From Limnobaculum allomyrinae (lineage in GTDB: Bacteria; Pseudomonadota; Gammaproteobacteria; Enterobacterales; Enterobacteriaceae): a stretch of DNA of 64,000 nucleotides. This document shows, in pieces, positions 31,186 through 42,880 of this stretch. The stretch covers positions 62,001 to 126,000 of the forward strand of contig NZ_JADRCR010000005.1 of NCBI RefSeq assembly GCF_016649425.1, in the 5' to 3' direction. The first letter of the stretch is position 1. Every line of letters begins with the position of its first letter. The position numbers and the translations under genes were made by a program. The notes under the pieces were generated by a model, which saw nothing but the letters and a program-made list of their open reading frames with translations, made no database searches and had not been told where the DNA came from.

Positions 31186-31343
31186 AGCGTCAAATTATAA
31201 TATTATGATTTTGATAGTAAGAGCCATCCACTAGCGCAGCAAAATGAACGCAGGGTCGGGGAGATTGTACTCGAAAAATAGCATAGATGAACGCCATTAA
31301 AAGTGCTTATTTATTTTCTTCTGATTCTTCTCTTATTCTGAGC

Positions 31344-31372
31344 TTGTAAACGGTAAGTTTTTTGCGTAGAAT
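31344..31372 (+). promoter_or_regulatory. Sigma-70-type promoter of rplU-rpmA
   Basis: TTGTAA (31344-31349), 17 bases, TAGAAT (31367-31372), followed by the GC-rich discriminator TCGCGCC that is typical of stringently controlled ribosomal protein promoters. Confidence 0.7.
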
Positions 31373-31424
31373 TCGCGCCCTATTGTGAATATTTTATAGC
31401 GCACTCTAATAACACTATATTTAG

Positions 31425-31769
<345 letters not shown>

Positions 31770-31785
31770 GTAGGAGAGCGGATAA

Positions 31786-32043
31786 ATGGCACATAAAAAG
31801 GCTGGCGGTTCCTCACGAAATGGCCGCGATTCTGAAAGTAAACGTCTGGGCGTAAAACGTTTCGGCGGTGAATCAATTCTGGCAGGTAACATTCTGGTTC
31901 GTCAACGTGGTACTAAATTCCACGCGGGTACCAATGTTGGTTGTGGTCGCGACCACACCCTGTTTGCTTTAATTGACGGTAAAGTCAAATTTGAAGTAAA
32001 AGGCCCAAAAAATCGTAAATTTATAAGCATCGTTGCTGAATAA
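31786..32043 (+). CDS. rpmA: 50S ribosomal protein L27
   Basis: 85 residues starting [20 protein letters not shown]. The flexible N-terminus reaches the peptidyl-transferase centre. GGAGAG precedes the ATG, 16 bases after rplU. Followed by a terminator. Confidence 0.98.
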   Translation: MAHKKAGGSSRNGRDSESKRLGVKRFGGESILAGNILVRQRGTKFHAGTNVGCGRDHTLFALIDGKVKFEVKGPKNRKFISIVAE

Positions 32044-32067
32044 TTTTCCGATAGCCAAAGAGATCCA

Positions 32068-32098
32068 GGCCCTGCAATGATTATTGCGGGGCTTTTTA
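32068..32098 (+). terminator. Terminator after rpmA
   Basis: GGCCCTGCAAT (32068-32078) pairs with ATTGCGGGGCT (32083-32093) with one G-U pair, loop GATT, then a T run. Confidence 0.88.
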
Positions 32099-32244
32099 TT
32101 TTCAAAATGTGTTACTTTATAGGGACGATTAAAGTAACTGGCGAAGGTTCGATTAGTTAAAGCTCGAACCTGAAAAAAGATCGAACGCCCATCAGTTAGG
32201 TACAGTTAAGAGCAGAAGCGCTGCTCTGGAGCTTCCGGAAAGAA

Positions 32245-33207
32245 ATGTCGCAAGTTAAGCAGAGTATGGCATTAGGCATAACGTTTGCCCTGATCACCGC
32301 CGTGTTATGGGGTGTGGTGCCTATCGCGATGAAACAAGTTCTTCCGGTGATGACACCTTATACGTTGGTATGGTATCGCTTTTTAATTTCGGCTGTTGGA
32401 TTAGGCTTGATATTAATGATGCAGCGTAAGTTACCTCGTTTAGGTTTATTTCGTCGTCCCCGTTGGTTGATATTGCTGCTTATTGCAGCGGTGGGGCTGG
32501 CGGCTAACTTTGTTTTTTTTAGTTCGGCGTTACAGTATTTGAGTCCAACTGCTTCACAGGTAATAGGGCAGCTTTCTCCTGTAGGAATGCTATTTGCCAG
32601 TGTGCTGATTCTTAAAGAGAATATGCGGGTCACTCAAATTATTGGTGCAGTGATGCTGATTGTGGGTTTGATACTGTTTTTTAATACAAACTTGATTGAG
32701 ATTTTTACTCGTCTGACGGATTACACCCGCGGTGTTTTATTAGGCGTGTGTGCATCTCTGGTTTGGGTGAGTTATGGCGTAGCGCAGAAGGTATTGCAGC
32801 GTAGGCTATCAGCCTCTCAAATCCTGTTTTTACTCTATGTGTTGAGCACTATTTTTGTGACTCCGTTGGCGGATCCGTCGGAGGTTTATCAACTGAATAG
32901 TTGGCAACTAGCCTGTTTAGCCTTTTGTGGTTTAAACACGCTGGTTGCTTACGGTGCGCTGGGAGAAGCCATGGCGCGCTGGCAAGTGGCTCAGGTGAGC
33001 GCATTGATCACCCTGACACCGCTGTTTACTTTATTATTTTCTGATTTATTAGCGTTGATGTGGCCGGATATGTTCTCCAGCACCGTGCTAAATATACTTG
33101 GATATAGCGGCGCATTCATTGTGGTAATGGGCGCCATGTTTTCCGCTGCGGGTCATCGATTATTTCTCCGGCGGTCAGAGAAAAACACCAGTTTACCCCT
33201 GAAATAA
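32245..33207 (+). CDS. yhbE: EamA/DMT-family inner membrane transporter YhbE
   Basis: 320 residues with ten hydrophobic helices forming two EamA repeats. The central motif YLSPTASQVIGQLSPVGML and the second-repeat LITLTPLFTLLFSDLLAL match E. coli YhbE closely. Substrate unknown. Lies between rpmA and obgE as in E. coli. An inverted repeat AGGTTCGA/TCGAACCT (32145-32171) lies upstream. Confidence 0.93.
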   Translation: MSQVKQSMALGITFALITAVLWGVVPIAMKQVLPVMTPYTLVWYRFLISAVGLGLILMMQRKLPRLGLFRRPRWLILLLIAAVGLAANFVFFSSALQYLSPTASQVIGQLSPVGMLFASVLILKENMRVTQIIGAVMLIVGLILFFNTNLIEIFTRLTDYTRGVLLGVCASLVWVSYGVAQKVLQRRLSASQILFLLYVLSTIFVTPLADPSEVYQLNSWQLACLAFCGLNTLVAYGALGEAMARWQVAQVSALITLTPLFTLLFSDLLALMWPDMFSSTVLNILGYSGAFIVVMGAMFSAAGHRLFLRRSEKNTSLPLK

Positions 33208-33291
33208 TACATTTTTATACATCAGACAGGCCTAGCATGTTGACGGAAAAGTGTGCGGGTAAACTAAACAGATAAATTACGGAGACAGTGA

Positions 33292-34470
<1,179 letters not shown>

Positions 34471-34491
34471 TTAAGCCCATCTTAAACGCAT

Positions 34492-34521
34492 AAAAGGCTA
34501 CCTGTTACGGTAGCCTTTTTT
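34492..34521 (+). terminator. Terminator of obgE
   Basis: AAAAGGCTACC (34492-34502) pairs with GGTAGCCTTTT (34509-34519), six-base loop, T run. Confidence 0.92.
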
Positions 34522-34617
34522 ACATCTGAACTAAAATTGTCTATGGTTTAAACAGCCATTTGCTAAATCGATTCTATGATTTGGCTGTACCTTTATAAAT
34601 CGGGGAATCGAAATGCT

Positions 34618-36114
34618 ATGAAGAAAGCGACCTTATTACAATTTTTCCACTGGTATTATCCGGATGGGGGCAAATTGTGGCCAGAAGCTACGGAGCGAGC
34701 TCCGGAACTGGCAGAGTTGGGAATTACAGCCGTATGGTTGCCTCCGCCTTATAAGGGCGCTTCGGGTGGCTACTCGGTCGGCTATGATAGTTATGACCTG
34801 TTCGATTTAGGTGAGTTTGAACAAAAGGGCAGCCGGGCAACCAAATATGGCGATAAAGAAGGGCTACTTAAAGCCGTTAATACACTGAAAGAGAATGGTC
34901 TGGAAGTGTATCTGGATGTGGTGTTAAACCATAAGATCGGCGCTGATGAAACTGAACAGATAAAAGTTTCCCGGGTTGACCCTGACGATCGGAACATTAT
35001 CTCTGATGACGTCATTGAGGCGAAGGCTTATACCCGATTTACATTTCCCGGTAGAAAAAATACTTATTCAGAATATGTATGGGACTTCCACAGTTTTAAC
35101 GGCGTGGACTACCTTGACGAGCCCAGAGAAGAAGGGATCTTCAAAATCGTTAATGATTATACTGACGATGGATGGGTCGATGAAGTCGACAGTGAAAATG
35201 GCAACTATGACTATCTGATGGGAGCCAATATTGAGTTCCGTAATCCAGCGGTCATGGAGGAGCTTAAACGCTGGGTTACCTGGTTGATGGACACGGTTCC
35301 CAGCGATGGTTTTCGCTTAGATGCGGTTAAACACATTCCGGCATGGTTTTTTAAGCAATGGCTCGATCATGCCCGAGGTACGGTTCAGCGCGATTTATTT
35401 ACTGTGGCGGAGTATTGGTCTCACGATCTGGCTACGTTACAGAATTATCTGGAATTGGTTGACGATAAACTGATGCTGTTTGATGCGCCATTGCATCTTA
35501 ATTTTCATCATGCATCGCAACAGGGTAAAGCGTTCGACCTCAGTAAAATTTTTGCCGATACATTAACAGCAGTGGATGCAACACATTCTGTCACTTTGGT
35601 TGCCAACCATGATACCCAGCCGTTACAAGCGTTAGAAACGCCGGTTGAACCCTGGTTTAAGCCATTAGCCTATTCGTTGATTTTATTACGAGAGCAGGGC
35701 GTTCCTTGTATTTTCTATCCCGATCTGTTTGGTGCCAGCTACCGTGATAAGGGGCATGACGGAAAAATGTGTCGGGTAGAGATGCCGGCCATTCGTGAGC
35801 TTCCTTTGTTGATTCGCGCCCGTCAACGCTTTGCTAATGGTCAGCAGACAGATTATTTTGATTCTCCGAACTGTATTGCATTTGTTCGGGAGGGAACGGC
35901 GGAAGAACCGGGTTGTGTTGTCGTGTTGTCGAATGATGCGGAAAACAGCAAGTTAATAGAACTGGGTGAGGAATTAGCCAATAAGCAGTATCGCGATTAT
36001 CTCGGTATTCGTCAGGATACGGTAGTAACTGATGAGCAGGGGAAAGGCGTATTTCCAGTTAATGCCAGCAGCGTTAGCGTTTGGGTATTAGAAGAGTTTA
36101 TGGAAGAAAATTAA
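34618..36114 (+). CDS. amyA: Cytoplasmic alpha-amylase
   Basis: 498 residues from the ATG at 34618 ([18 protein letters not shown]), near the 495 of E. coli AmyA; an ATG at 34576 would add 14 residues but lacks a match in the family. GH13 catalytic set: [11 protein letters not shown] (nucleophile Asp near 234), VAEYWSH (acid/base Glu near 264) and VANHDTQP (transition-state Asp near 330). No signal peptide, so it acts on internal maltodextrin or glycogen. Its position between obgE and dacB differs from E. coli, where amyA is elsewhere. Confidence 0.94.
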   Translation: MKKATLLQFFHWYYPDGGKLWPEATERAPELAELGITAVWLPPPYKGASGGYSVGYDSYDLFDLGEFEQKGSRATKYGDKEGLLKAVNTLKENGLEVYLDVVLNHKIGADETEQIKVSRVDPDDRNIISDDVIEAKAYTRFTFPGRKNTYSEYVWDFHSFNGVDYLDEPREEGIFKIVNDYTDDGWVDEVDSENGNYDYLMGANIEFRNPAVMEELKRWVTWLMDTVPSDGFRLDAVKHIPAWFFKQWLDHARGTVQRDLFTVAEYWSHDLATLQNYLELVDDKLMLFDAPLHLNFHHASQQGKAFDLSKIFADTLTAVDATHSVTLVANHDTQPLQALETPVEPWFKPLAYSLILLREQGVPCIFYPDLFGASYRDKGHDGKMCRVEMPAIRELPLLIRARQRFANGQQTDYFDSPNCIAFVREGTAEEPGCVVVLSNDAENSKLIELGEELANKQYRDYLGIRQDTVVTDEQGKGVFPVNASSVSVWVLEEFMEEN

Positions 36115-36118
36115 AGCT

Positions 36119-36149
36119 ATCCGCCTGATTACGTATAAAGCAGGCGGAT
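36119..36149. terminator. Hairpin between convergent amyA and dacB
   Basis: ATCCGCCTG (36119-36127) pairs with CAGGCGGAT (36141-36149). No strong T run on either side. Confidence 0.6.
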
Positions 36150-36169
36150 TAACTTTACTAAAGCATCGA

Positions 36170-37606
36170 TTAGTTGCTGTTGTACAGATCCCGGTATAGC
36201 GTACTCTCAAAGTTTGCCAGCGTAGCTTTGCGGCCAGAACGATCTTGCGGTGACATGGCATAACTGGAAAGGAATTGAACAAAAGCGACTTTTTCGCCAC
36301 TGGCTGTTGTCATAAATCCGGCCAGATTATAAACGCCCTGCAATGCCCCTGTTTTAGCTGATACTTTGCCTTCTAAACCCGCCTCTTTAAAACCGCTGCG
36401 TGCGCGTAAGGTTCCATCCTGACCTGCGGTAGGCAACATAGATATAAAATCCAATTGGCTATCGTTGCGGGCAATGTACTGTAGAACTTGCATCATGGTG
36501 TCAGCAGAAATCAGATTATGGCGCGATAAGCCAGAACCGTCGGCAATCACCGTATTACCAATATCGATTCCCGCTTGCTGACGCAATACTAACCGAACTG
36601 CGCTGGAGCCAGAACGCCAGGTTCCCGGCAAGTCGTATTGTTTATTACCCATAGTGCGGAAAACCGTATCAGCAATCATATTGTCTGAACTTTTCAACAT
36701 CACTTTTAACAGGTCATGCAGAGGAGCAGACTGATTTTGGGCTAATACTTTACCTGAGCCAGTGCGAGTGGTTTGGTAGCGAATGGCGTTACCAATTTGG
36801 ATACCTGCCTGTCTCAGCTCATTTTTCACAATTTGAGCCGCATATTCATTACCATCCTGAACGGCGAATGACAAAGTAATCGGCTTATCTTGCTGAGTCA
36901 GACAGCCTGTCAGGGTATAACGCAGGTTTTCACCGGCGGTAACATCAAATTCACAGAAACGAGCATTAGGAGAGTTTCTTGAATAAGAACGCACCTGACT
37001 GCTGACCTGAACCGGGAAGTAAGATGCAACCTGTACTGAAGCTATGCCACCTTCCTGTTTAGCGGTTTGTAATGCGACAGAAAAACAGTTTTTATCAATA
37101 ATAGCGGCTGATGGTGGCGCACTGAAACACTGGGTCATATCATTCCACGACCATCCGGGGGCTTTGTCATGGCTGGCAAATACTGAGGTGTCGATTACCA
37201 GACTACCGGATACCTGGCGAATTCCTTGCTGCTTAAGAGATTGAATCATTGCGCGTACTTGCTGACTTTTCAGCGTAGGATCGCCACTAAAACGAACAAT
37301 TAAATCACCATTCAATGTGCCATTACTGACTGAACCAGAGCCTTCAATAGTCGTTGTGAAACGATAATCAGCACCCAACTGTAACAGTGCCGCCAGTGCT
37401 GTGACGACTTTTTGGGTACTGGCCGGTAATGTCAGCTGTTTGTCCTGATAATCGATAGATGGTGTTGATGCACCAACCTTCTGTACCATCAATGAAAGAT
37501 TGGCACCTTCAGGTAAGAGTTGAGTGTATTGTTCTATTTGAGTGGCTTGTGCACCAGTAATAACCAGTGAACAGGCAATTCCGCTGAAAACTTTCAATAA
37601 GCGCAT
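36170..37606 (-). CDS. dacB: D-Ala-D-Ala carboxypeptidase/endopeptidase PBP4
   Basis: 478 residues from the ATG at 37606, like the 477 of E. coli; in-frame ATG at 37633 and TTG at 37651 would lengthen the signal peptide. Signal peptide MRLLKVFSGIACSLVITGAQA. Penicillin-binding motifs: SxxK in PASTQK (Ser63, Lys66), SSDN in the centre, and KTG in SAKTGALQG. Periplasmic enzyme that trims and cleaves peptidoglycan peptides. Divergent from greA. Confidence 0.95.
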   Translation of the reverse strand: MRLLKVFSGIACSLVITGAQATQIEQYTQLLPEGANLSLMVQKVGASTPSIDYQDKQLTLPASTQKVVTALAALLQLGADYRFTTTIEGSGSVSNGTLNGDLIVRFSGDPTLKSQQVRAMIQSLKQQGIRQVSGSLVIDTSVFASHDKAPGWSWNDMTQCFSAPPSAAIIDKNCFSVALQTAKQEGGIASVQVASYFPVQVSSQVRSYSRNSPNARFCEFDVTAGENLRYTLTGCLTQQDKPITLSFAVQDGNEYAAQIVKNELRQAGIQIGNAIRYQTTRTGSGKVLAQNQSAPLHDLLKVMLKSSDNMIADTVFRTMGNKQYDLPGTWRSGSSAVRLVLRQQAGIDIGNTVIADGSGLSRHNLISADTMMQVLQYIARNDSQLDFISMLPTAGQDGTLRARSGFKEAGLEGKVSAKTGALQGVYNLAGFMTTASGEKVAFVQFLSSYAMSPQDRSGRKATLANFESTLYRDLYNSN

Positions 37607-37842
37607 AGTGAAAAATGACCTGCTTTTCTGCATAAAAAAATGATTACCCAACGCAGTTTGATATCAATAAATCAGTGATACGCTCAGGCAAACGTCCGTT
37701 TAAAGAGTAGTGTACCATTATTTGAGCGGCTAATTTATACCCTTGTTGTTATCACGACTTTATCGAATGCCAGCGGAAGAATAAAAGTAAACGATGACCC
37801 CAATGCAACTCTAAGGTAAAATGGCATTTATCTATGACATCT

Positions 37843-37882
37843 CGTTTGGTCTGGCGAAGTTATACCGGACCGGGCGTTTTTT
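37843..37882 (+). terminator. Intrinsic terminator inside the greA leader (GraL-like)
   Basis: Twelve pairs with G-U wobbles join CGTTTGGTCTGG (37843-37854) to CCGGACCGGGCG (37865-37876), directly followed by six T (37877-37882), about 100 bases before the greA start. In E. coli the greA leader also ends early to give the GraL small RNAs. The structure is seen here; the RNA product is by analogy. Confidence 0.65.
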
Positions 37883-37983
37883 GCTTATAAAAGCAGTGGG
37901 AGTCACCGACTGCTATAGGTTGATTATTATATAAATCACTGATTATTTGAGCGTGACAAGTGATTTGAGAGGGATATAAGAGT

Positions 37984-38460
37984 ATGCGACAAATTCCAAT
38001 GACGTTACTGGGTGCAGAAAGGCTGCGCGAAGAGCTCGAATACTTAAAAGGTGTACGTCGACCAAAAATTATTGCTGATATTGCTGAGGCAAGAGCCCAC
38101 GGCGACCTGAAAGAGAACGCAGAATACCATGCAGCACGTGAGCAGCAAGGTTTCTGTGAAGGGCGAATTCAGGAGATTGAAGCTAAACTGTCTAATGCAC
38201 AAGTCATTGATATTACCAAGATGCCTTATACCGGCCGGGTGATTTTTGGTGCGACAGTTAAAGTGATGAATCTGGAAACAGAAGAAGAGGTTGTTTATCG
38301 GATTGTTGGTGATGATGAGGCTGATTTTAAACAAAATCTGATCTCAATTAACTCGCCGATGGCTCGTGGTCTGATTGGTAAAGAAGCCGATGATGTTGTT
38401 GTGATTAAAGCACCCGGTGGTGATATCGAATTTGAAATTCTGAACGTCGAATACCTTTAG
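37984..38460 (+). CDS. greA: Transcription elongation factor GreA
   Basis: 158 residues. N-terminal coiled coil ([36 protein letters not shown]) carries the acidic tip that enters the RNA polymerase secondary channel; the C-terminal FKBP-like domain binds polymerase. Stimulates cleavage of backtracked RNA. A long 377-base leader from dacB contains an intrinsic terminator. Confidence 0.98.
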   Translation: MRQIPMTLLGAERLREELEYLKGVRRPKIIADIAEARAHGDLKENAEYHAAREQQGFCEGRIQEIEAKLSNAQVIDITKMPYTGRVIFGATVKVMNLETEEEVVYRIVGDDEADFKQNLISINSPMARGLIGKEADDVVVIKAPGGDIEFEILNVEYL

Positions 38461-38508
38461 TCACCAACCGAATTTATACCGGTTGTTATTTGACCGAGTG
38501 TAAAGAAA

Positions 38509-38540
38509 TGAAAAAAGGCGACAATTATCACCTTTTTTCA
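38509..38540. terminator. Bidirectional terminator between greA and yhbY
   Basis: TGAAAAAAGG (38509-38518) pairs with CCTTTTTTCA (38531-38540); A and T runs on both sides serve the convergent genes. Confidence 0.85.
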
Positions 38541-38546
38541 TCAAAC

Positions 38547-38840
38547 TTAACGTGGCAGGCTGATTTTTTTGTCTTTACTGGCTCGATAGAGCACTAAAAC
38601 ACTACCAATCACCTGCACATTGTTAGCGCCAGTTTCACGAGCGATCGCGTCTGCAATCAATTGTTTAGTTTCACGATCTTCTGTTGATATCTTTACTTTG
38701 ATGAGTTCATGATGCTCTAAAGCATGCTCAACTTCAGCGAGAACGCCTTCAGTGAGACCGCTTGCACCTACCATGACAACCGGCTTTAACGGGTGCGCTA
38801 GGCCTTTAAGGTGCTGTTTTTGCTTGTTAGATAGATTCAT
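38547..38840 (-). CDS. yhbY: Ribosome-assembly CRM-domain protein YhbY
   Basis: 97 residues from the ATG at 38840 (MNLSNKQKQHLKGLAH). The single CRM domain has VVMVGASGLTEGVLAEVEHALEHHELIKVK, seen in parts as the GASGLT loop, and ends with SLPR. Binds pre-50S particles. The open frame continues upstream into the opposite-strand rlmE gene but this is a shadow. Confidence 0.96.
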   Translation of the reverse strand: MNLSNKQKQHLKGLAHPLKPVVMVGASGLTEGVLAEVEHALEHHELIKVKISTEDRETKQLIADAIARETGANNVQVIGSVLVLYRASKDKKISLPR

Positions 38841-38955
38841 TTTCTTTACGTCAGTTTGGGGTTGGGGGTTGAAAACGGTGTATTCTACCGCCATCTGATA
38901 GTTATCACCAAGGTTTGGTGTAAAACCTGATATTAAGTTATGGTTGGAATACCAC

Positions 38956-39585
38956 ATGGGTAATAAAAAGCGTTCGGCCAGCTCAACGCGCTGGTTACAA
39001 GAACACTTTAACGACAAATATGTACAACAGGCGCAGAAAAAGGGGCTACGTTCCCGCGCATGGTTTAAACTAGATGAAATACAGCAAGCAGACAAACTGT
39101 TTAAACCGGGTATGACGGTCGTTGATTTAGGTGCAGCTCCTGGTGGCTGGTCGCAATATGTTGTGACACAGATTGGTAACATAGGTAGAGTAATTGCGTG
39201 TGATATTTTACCGATGGATCCAATTGCCGGAGTCGATTTCCTTCAGGGCGACTTTCGTGATGAGATGGTGCTAAAGGCTTTGCTTGAGCGCGTCGGTGAC
39301 AGTAAAGTTCAGGTAGTTATGTCTGATATGGCGCCAAATATGAGCGGTACTCCTGCCGTTGATATTCCCCGGGCGATGTATCTGGTTGAATTGGCGTTAG
39401 ACATGTGTAAAGACGTGCTAGCACCAGGTGGAAGTTTTGTGGTTAAGGTCTTTCAGGGGGATGGATTTGATGAGTATTTACGAGAAATCCGGGCCCTGTT
39501 TAAAACAGTGAAGATCCGTAAGCCCGATGCTTCACGGTCTCGTTCACGTGAAGTATACATTGTAGCGACTGGGCGCAAACTATAG
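38956..39585 (+). CDS. rlmE: 23S rRNA 2'-O-methyltransferase RlmE (FtsJ)
   Basis: 209 residues from the ATG at 38956, same length as E. coli. SAM motif [15 protein letters not shown]; the K-D-K-E tetrad is present, with the Asp in [10 protein letters not shown] (residue 124), Lys in FVVKVFQG and Glu in SREVYIVA. Methylates U2552 in the A loop. Starts the rlmE-ftsH pair, with ftsH 47 bases later. Confidence 0.97.
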   Translation: MGNKKRSASSTRWLQEHFNDKYVQQAQKKGLRSRAWFKLDEIQQADKLFKPGMTVVDLGAAPGGWSQYVVTQIGNIGRVIACDILPMDPIAGVDFLQGDFRDEMVLKALLERVGDSKVQVVMSDMAPNMSGTPAVDIPRAMYLVELALDMCKDVLAPGGSFVVKVFQGDGFDEYLREIRALFKTVKIRKPDASRSRSREVYIVATGRKL

Positions 39586-39632
39586 TACCCTAACGCGTAT
39601 TGTTAACACCATTGTAATATGAGGTTAATTCC

Positions 39633-41585
39633 TTGAGTGATATGGCAAAGAACCTAATTCTCTGGTTAGTCATCGCCGTTGTGCTGATGACCGTATTTCA
39701 GAGCTTCGGGCCTAGTGAGTCGGGTGGACGCCGAATTGATTATTCGACGTTCATGACGCAGGTTAGTAATAATCAGGTCAGCGAAGCTCGGATAAGTGGA
39801 CGTGAAATTCAGTATAAAACGCAGCCAGATAACGCGTCTCATACAACATACATGCCAACAGAAGATCCTCTGCTGCTGAGTCTTCTGCTGAAAAATAATG
39901 TTAAAACCGTTGGTGAACCACCGGAGCAACCAGGATTCCTGCAACAGGTATTTATTTCCTGGTTCCCAATGCTGCTGTTGATTGGCGTATGGATCTTCTT
40001 TATGCGTCAGATGCAAGGCGGTGGTGGTAAAGGTGCGATGTCCTTTGGTAAGAGCAAGGCGCGCATGCTAACGGAAGAGCAAATTAAAACCACTTTCGCT
40101 GATGTCGCAGGTTGTGATGAAGCGAAAGAAGATGTCAGCGAGTTAGTGGAATTCCTGAGAGATCCGAGCCGTTTCCAGAAGCTGGGTGGTAAGATTCCAA
40201 AAGGTATTCTGATGGTAGGGCCTCCGGGTACCGGTAAAACCTTATTGGCAAAAGCGATTGCCGGTGAGGCGAAAGTGCCATTCTTTACTATCTCGGGTTC
40301 TGACTTCGTAGAAATGTTTGTTGGTGTGGGTGCTTCTCGTGTTCGTGACATGTTCGAACAGGCGAAGAAAGCTGCACCTTGTATTATCTTCATCGATGAG
40401 ATCGATGCGGTAGGTCGTCAGCGTGGCGCTGGTTTAGGTGGTGGTCACGATGAACGTGAACAAACGCTGAACCAAATGCTGGTTGAGATGGATGGTTTTG
40501 AAGGCAACGAAGGCGTTATCGTCATTGCTGCAACCAACCGTCCGGATGTTCTTGACCCTGCGTTACTGCGTCCGGGCCGTTTTGACCGTCAGGTTGTTGT
40601 TGGTCTGCCAGATGTTCGTGGTCGTGCACAAATTCTGAAGGTGCATATGCGCCGCGTACCGGTATCTCCGGATGTGGATGAGTCTGTAATCGCTCGTGGT
40701 ACTCCGGGCTTCTCTGGTGCAGATTTGGCTAACCTGGTTAACGAAGCTGCTCTGTTCGCTGCACGTACTAATAAACGTGTGGTATCGATGGTTGAGTTTG
40801 AAAAAGCCAAAGATAAGATCATGATGGGTGCTGAGCGTCGTTCTTTAGTGATGACCGAAGAGCAGAAAGAGTCTACGGCATACCATGAAGCAGGACATGC
40901 GATTATTGGTCGCTTAGTACCGGAACACGATCCCGTGCATAAAGTTACCATTATCCCTCGCGGTCGTGCGCTGGGCGTGACGTTCTTCTTACCGGAAGGC
41001 GATGCTATCAGTGAGAACCGTCAGAAGCTGGAAAGCCGTATATCAACACTCTATGGCGGTCGTTTAGCTGAAGAACTGATTTATGGGCCGGCAAAAGTGT
41101 CTACCGGCGCTTCTAACGATATTAAAGTTGCTACCTCGATCGCCCGTAACATGGTGACTCAGTGGGGCTTCTCTGAAAAATTAGGGCCTCTGTTGTATGC
41201 AGAAGAAGAGGGCGAGGTTTTCTTAGGTCGTTCAGTATCGAAAACCAAACATATGTCTGATGAAACTGCACGTATTATCGACCAGGAAGTTAAGCTGCTG
41301 ATTGAACGTAACTATCAGCGTGCCAGAGAAATCCTGGAAGCCAATATGGACATTATGCATGCGATGAAAGATGCGTTGATGAAGTACGAAACCATCGATG
41401 CTCCGCAAATTGATGATTTGATGGCTCGTCGTGAAGTTCGCGCTCCAGCGGGTTGGGATGATGCACAGAGCGGTGGAACTAAGCCACCGGCCAGCAATAC
41501 TCAACCACCGGTAACGCCAGAAGAAAAGCCAGCGTCACCGGAATTCAGCAAGACTGATGAACCAAGTGACAAACCAGCGGTTTAA
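39633..41585 (+). CDS. ftsH: ATP-dependent zinc metalloprotease FtsH
   Basis: 650 residues from TTG at 39633, eight bases after GAGG; ATG at 39642 gives the form starting [10 protein letters not shown]. Two membrane helices (about 5-25 and 108-126), AAA+ domain with Walker A GPPGTGKT near 195 and Walker [11 protein letters not shown], second region of homology, and the zinc site HEAGH near 418. Essential membrane protease that degrades LpxC, sigma-32 and misassembled membrane proteins. C-terminal tail is Pro/Ser-rich and variable. Confidence 0.97.
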   Translation: MSDMAKNLILWLVIAVVLMTVFQSFGPSESGGRRIDYSTFMTQVSNNQVSEARISGREIQYKTQPDNASHTTYMPTEDPLLLSLLLKNNVKTVGEPPEQPGFLQQVFISWFPMLLLIGVWIFFMRQMQGGGGKGAMSFGKSKARMLTEEQIKTTFADVAGCDEAKEDVSELVEFLRDPSRFQKLGGKIPKGILMVGPPGTGKTLLAKAIAGEAKVPFFTISGSDFVEMFVGVGASRVRDMFEQAKKAAPCIIFIDEIDAVGRQRGAGLGGGHDEREQTLNQMLVEMDGFEGNEGVIVIAATNRPDVLDPALLRPGRFDRQVVVGLPDVRGRAQILKVHMRRVPVSPDVDESVIARGTPGFSGADLANLVNEAALFAARTNKRVVSMVEFEKAKDKIMMGAERRSLVMTEEQKESTAYHEAGHAIIGRLVPEHDPVHKVTIIPRGRALGVTFFLPEGDAISENRQKLESRISTLYGGRLAEELIYGPAKVSTGASNDIKVATSIARNMVTQWGFSEKLGPLLYAEEEGEVFLGRSVSKTKHMSDETARIIDQEVKLLIERNYQRAREILEANMDIMHAMKDALMKYETIDAPQIDDLMARREVRAPAGWDDAQSGGTKPPASNTQPPVTPEEKPASPEFSKTDEPSDKPAV

Positions 41586-41603
41586 TTTGTACAAATAAAT
41601 GAT

Positions 41604-41633
41604 AACGGCTTCCAAACGGGAGCCGTTTTTTTA
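41604..41633 (+). terminator. Terminator of ftsH
   Basis: AACGGCTTCC (41604-41613) pairs with GGGAGCCGTT (41618-41627), loop AAAC, then seven T. Confidence 0.92.
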
Positions 41634-41775
41634 TCTCAAAAATATTAATCCGGGATGTAACATCCTTTTTGATGTGTGCTATTGTCAGGTGCTTTTACAG
41701 TGGTCTAAACACACCTTTGGCTGCCACGGTGCTATTCAAGGGATGATTTTGATTTTATGGAGTGAAATTATAACG

Positions 41776-42717
41776 ATGAAGATGTTTCGATTAATGGCAG
41801 CTGTATTGTTGGCTGGTTGCAATTTACTTAGTGTGGCTCAGGCTGCAGAACGTATTCCTGGCACTTCAGTTTCTATTGAACCACCGGCTGGTTTTTCATT
41901 ATCCAAACAGTTTACCGGGTATATGAATGAAACAGCAGGCGCATCTATTATGGTTAATGAAATGCCTGCCCCTTTGGAAGAGATTAAACATGCATTTATC
42001 CCCGATTTGATGAAAACAGAAGGCGTTCGCCTGCTGGGAACTGAAGAAGCCACTAGCCATGAAGGTAAAGTATGGTTATATAAAATTGGCCAGACAGCCA
42101 ATAATCAACAGTTCAATAAATGGATATTACTTCAGGGAGACAGCAAGCGTTCACTGATGTTAGTGGGTACTTATCCTGCAGCGGAAGAGGCTAAACTGGG
42201 TGATGCTATTAAGCGTTCATTGATTAGTATGGATCTTGCAAAGGAAGAAGAAGGCAAACTGAATCTGGATGCGCTGGGCTACTCGGTTCAGGAGTCCGAT
42301 AATCTTAAGATTATTCGCCGGGTTAATAATATGCTGATATTAAGCCTGTCTGGCGATGCGGCTCCTGCAGCCGCTGGGGTTCAACCAATGATGGTCATTG
42401 CTTCATCGTATAGCAAAGTAGCGATTGGCGATTTGGTGGCTTTCAGTGAAAAGCATATGATGAATACGGCTTCTCTGATAGAAATTGCCGTGCAGAAAGA
42501 GAGTATTAAATCCGTCGATATAAACGGTCATCATGGCGTTGAGTTATTGGCTAATGCAGAGAATGCAAAGAATCACGAACCAATGAAGGTCTATCAGCTG
42601 ATTGTGGAATCTGATGGCACTTACTACGTGATTAAAGGCCTTGTTAAGGCTGAACAAAGTGAACAATACTTGCCAGAGTTCAGAAAGATTGCTGAGAGCT
42701 TAAAAATTACCGGTTAA
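41776..42717 (+). CDS. Exported envelope protein of unknown function
   Basis: 313 residues from the ATG at 41776; GGAG lies 13 bases upstream, and an in-frame ATG at 41743 would add 11 residues. The signal sequence MKMFRLMAAVLLAGCN contains a lipobox-like LAGC, but a signal peptidase I site (SVAQA-AERIPG) also fits, so it is either an outer-membrane lipoprotein or a soluble periplasmic protein. The mature part has no motif that I recognise. Located between ftsH and folP, where E. coli has no such gene. Confidence 0.7.
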   Translation: MKMFRLMAAVLLAGCNLLSVAQAAERIPGTSVSIEPPAGFSLSKQFTGYMNETAGASIMVNEMPAPLEEIKHAFIPDLMKTEGVRLLGTEEATSHEGKVWLYKIGQTANNQQFNKWILLQGDSKRSLMLVGTYPAAEEAKLGDAIKRSLISMDLAKEEEGKLNLDALGYSVQESDNLKIIRRVNNMLILSLSGDAAPAAAGVQPMMVIASSYSKVAIGDLVAFSEKHMMNTASLIEIAVQKESIKSVDINGHHGVELLANAENAKNHEPMKVYQLIVESDGTYYVIKGLVKAEQSEQYLPEFRKIAESLKITG

Positions 42718-42733
42718 CTATTTTCATTTCTTA

Positions 42734-42769
42734 AGGCAGGGAATTTGAACGGAATGTTCATCCCTGCCT
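42734..42769 (+). terminator. Hairpin after the exported protein gene
   Basis: AGGCAGGGA (42734-42742) pairs with TCCCTGCCT (42761-42769), with an inner GAAC/GTTC stem. The T run is weak. Confidence 0.55.
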
Positions 42770-42880
42770 CTGTTCTGGTATATTCTGATCGTCTTATTAA
42801 ATTTGTAAGTATCTACTCACTTATCTTCGAGTAGGTATCCGCACGATAGTCATGTCTTATCAAGTCTTAAGGAATTCATC

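Noticed and set aside
38841-39182. N-terminal extension of yhbY
   Set aside because: It runs antisense through the rlmE start. YhbY is 97 residues in the family and the ATG at 38840 gives exactly that.
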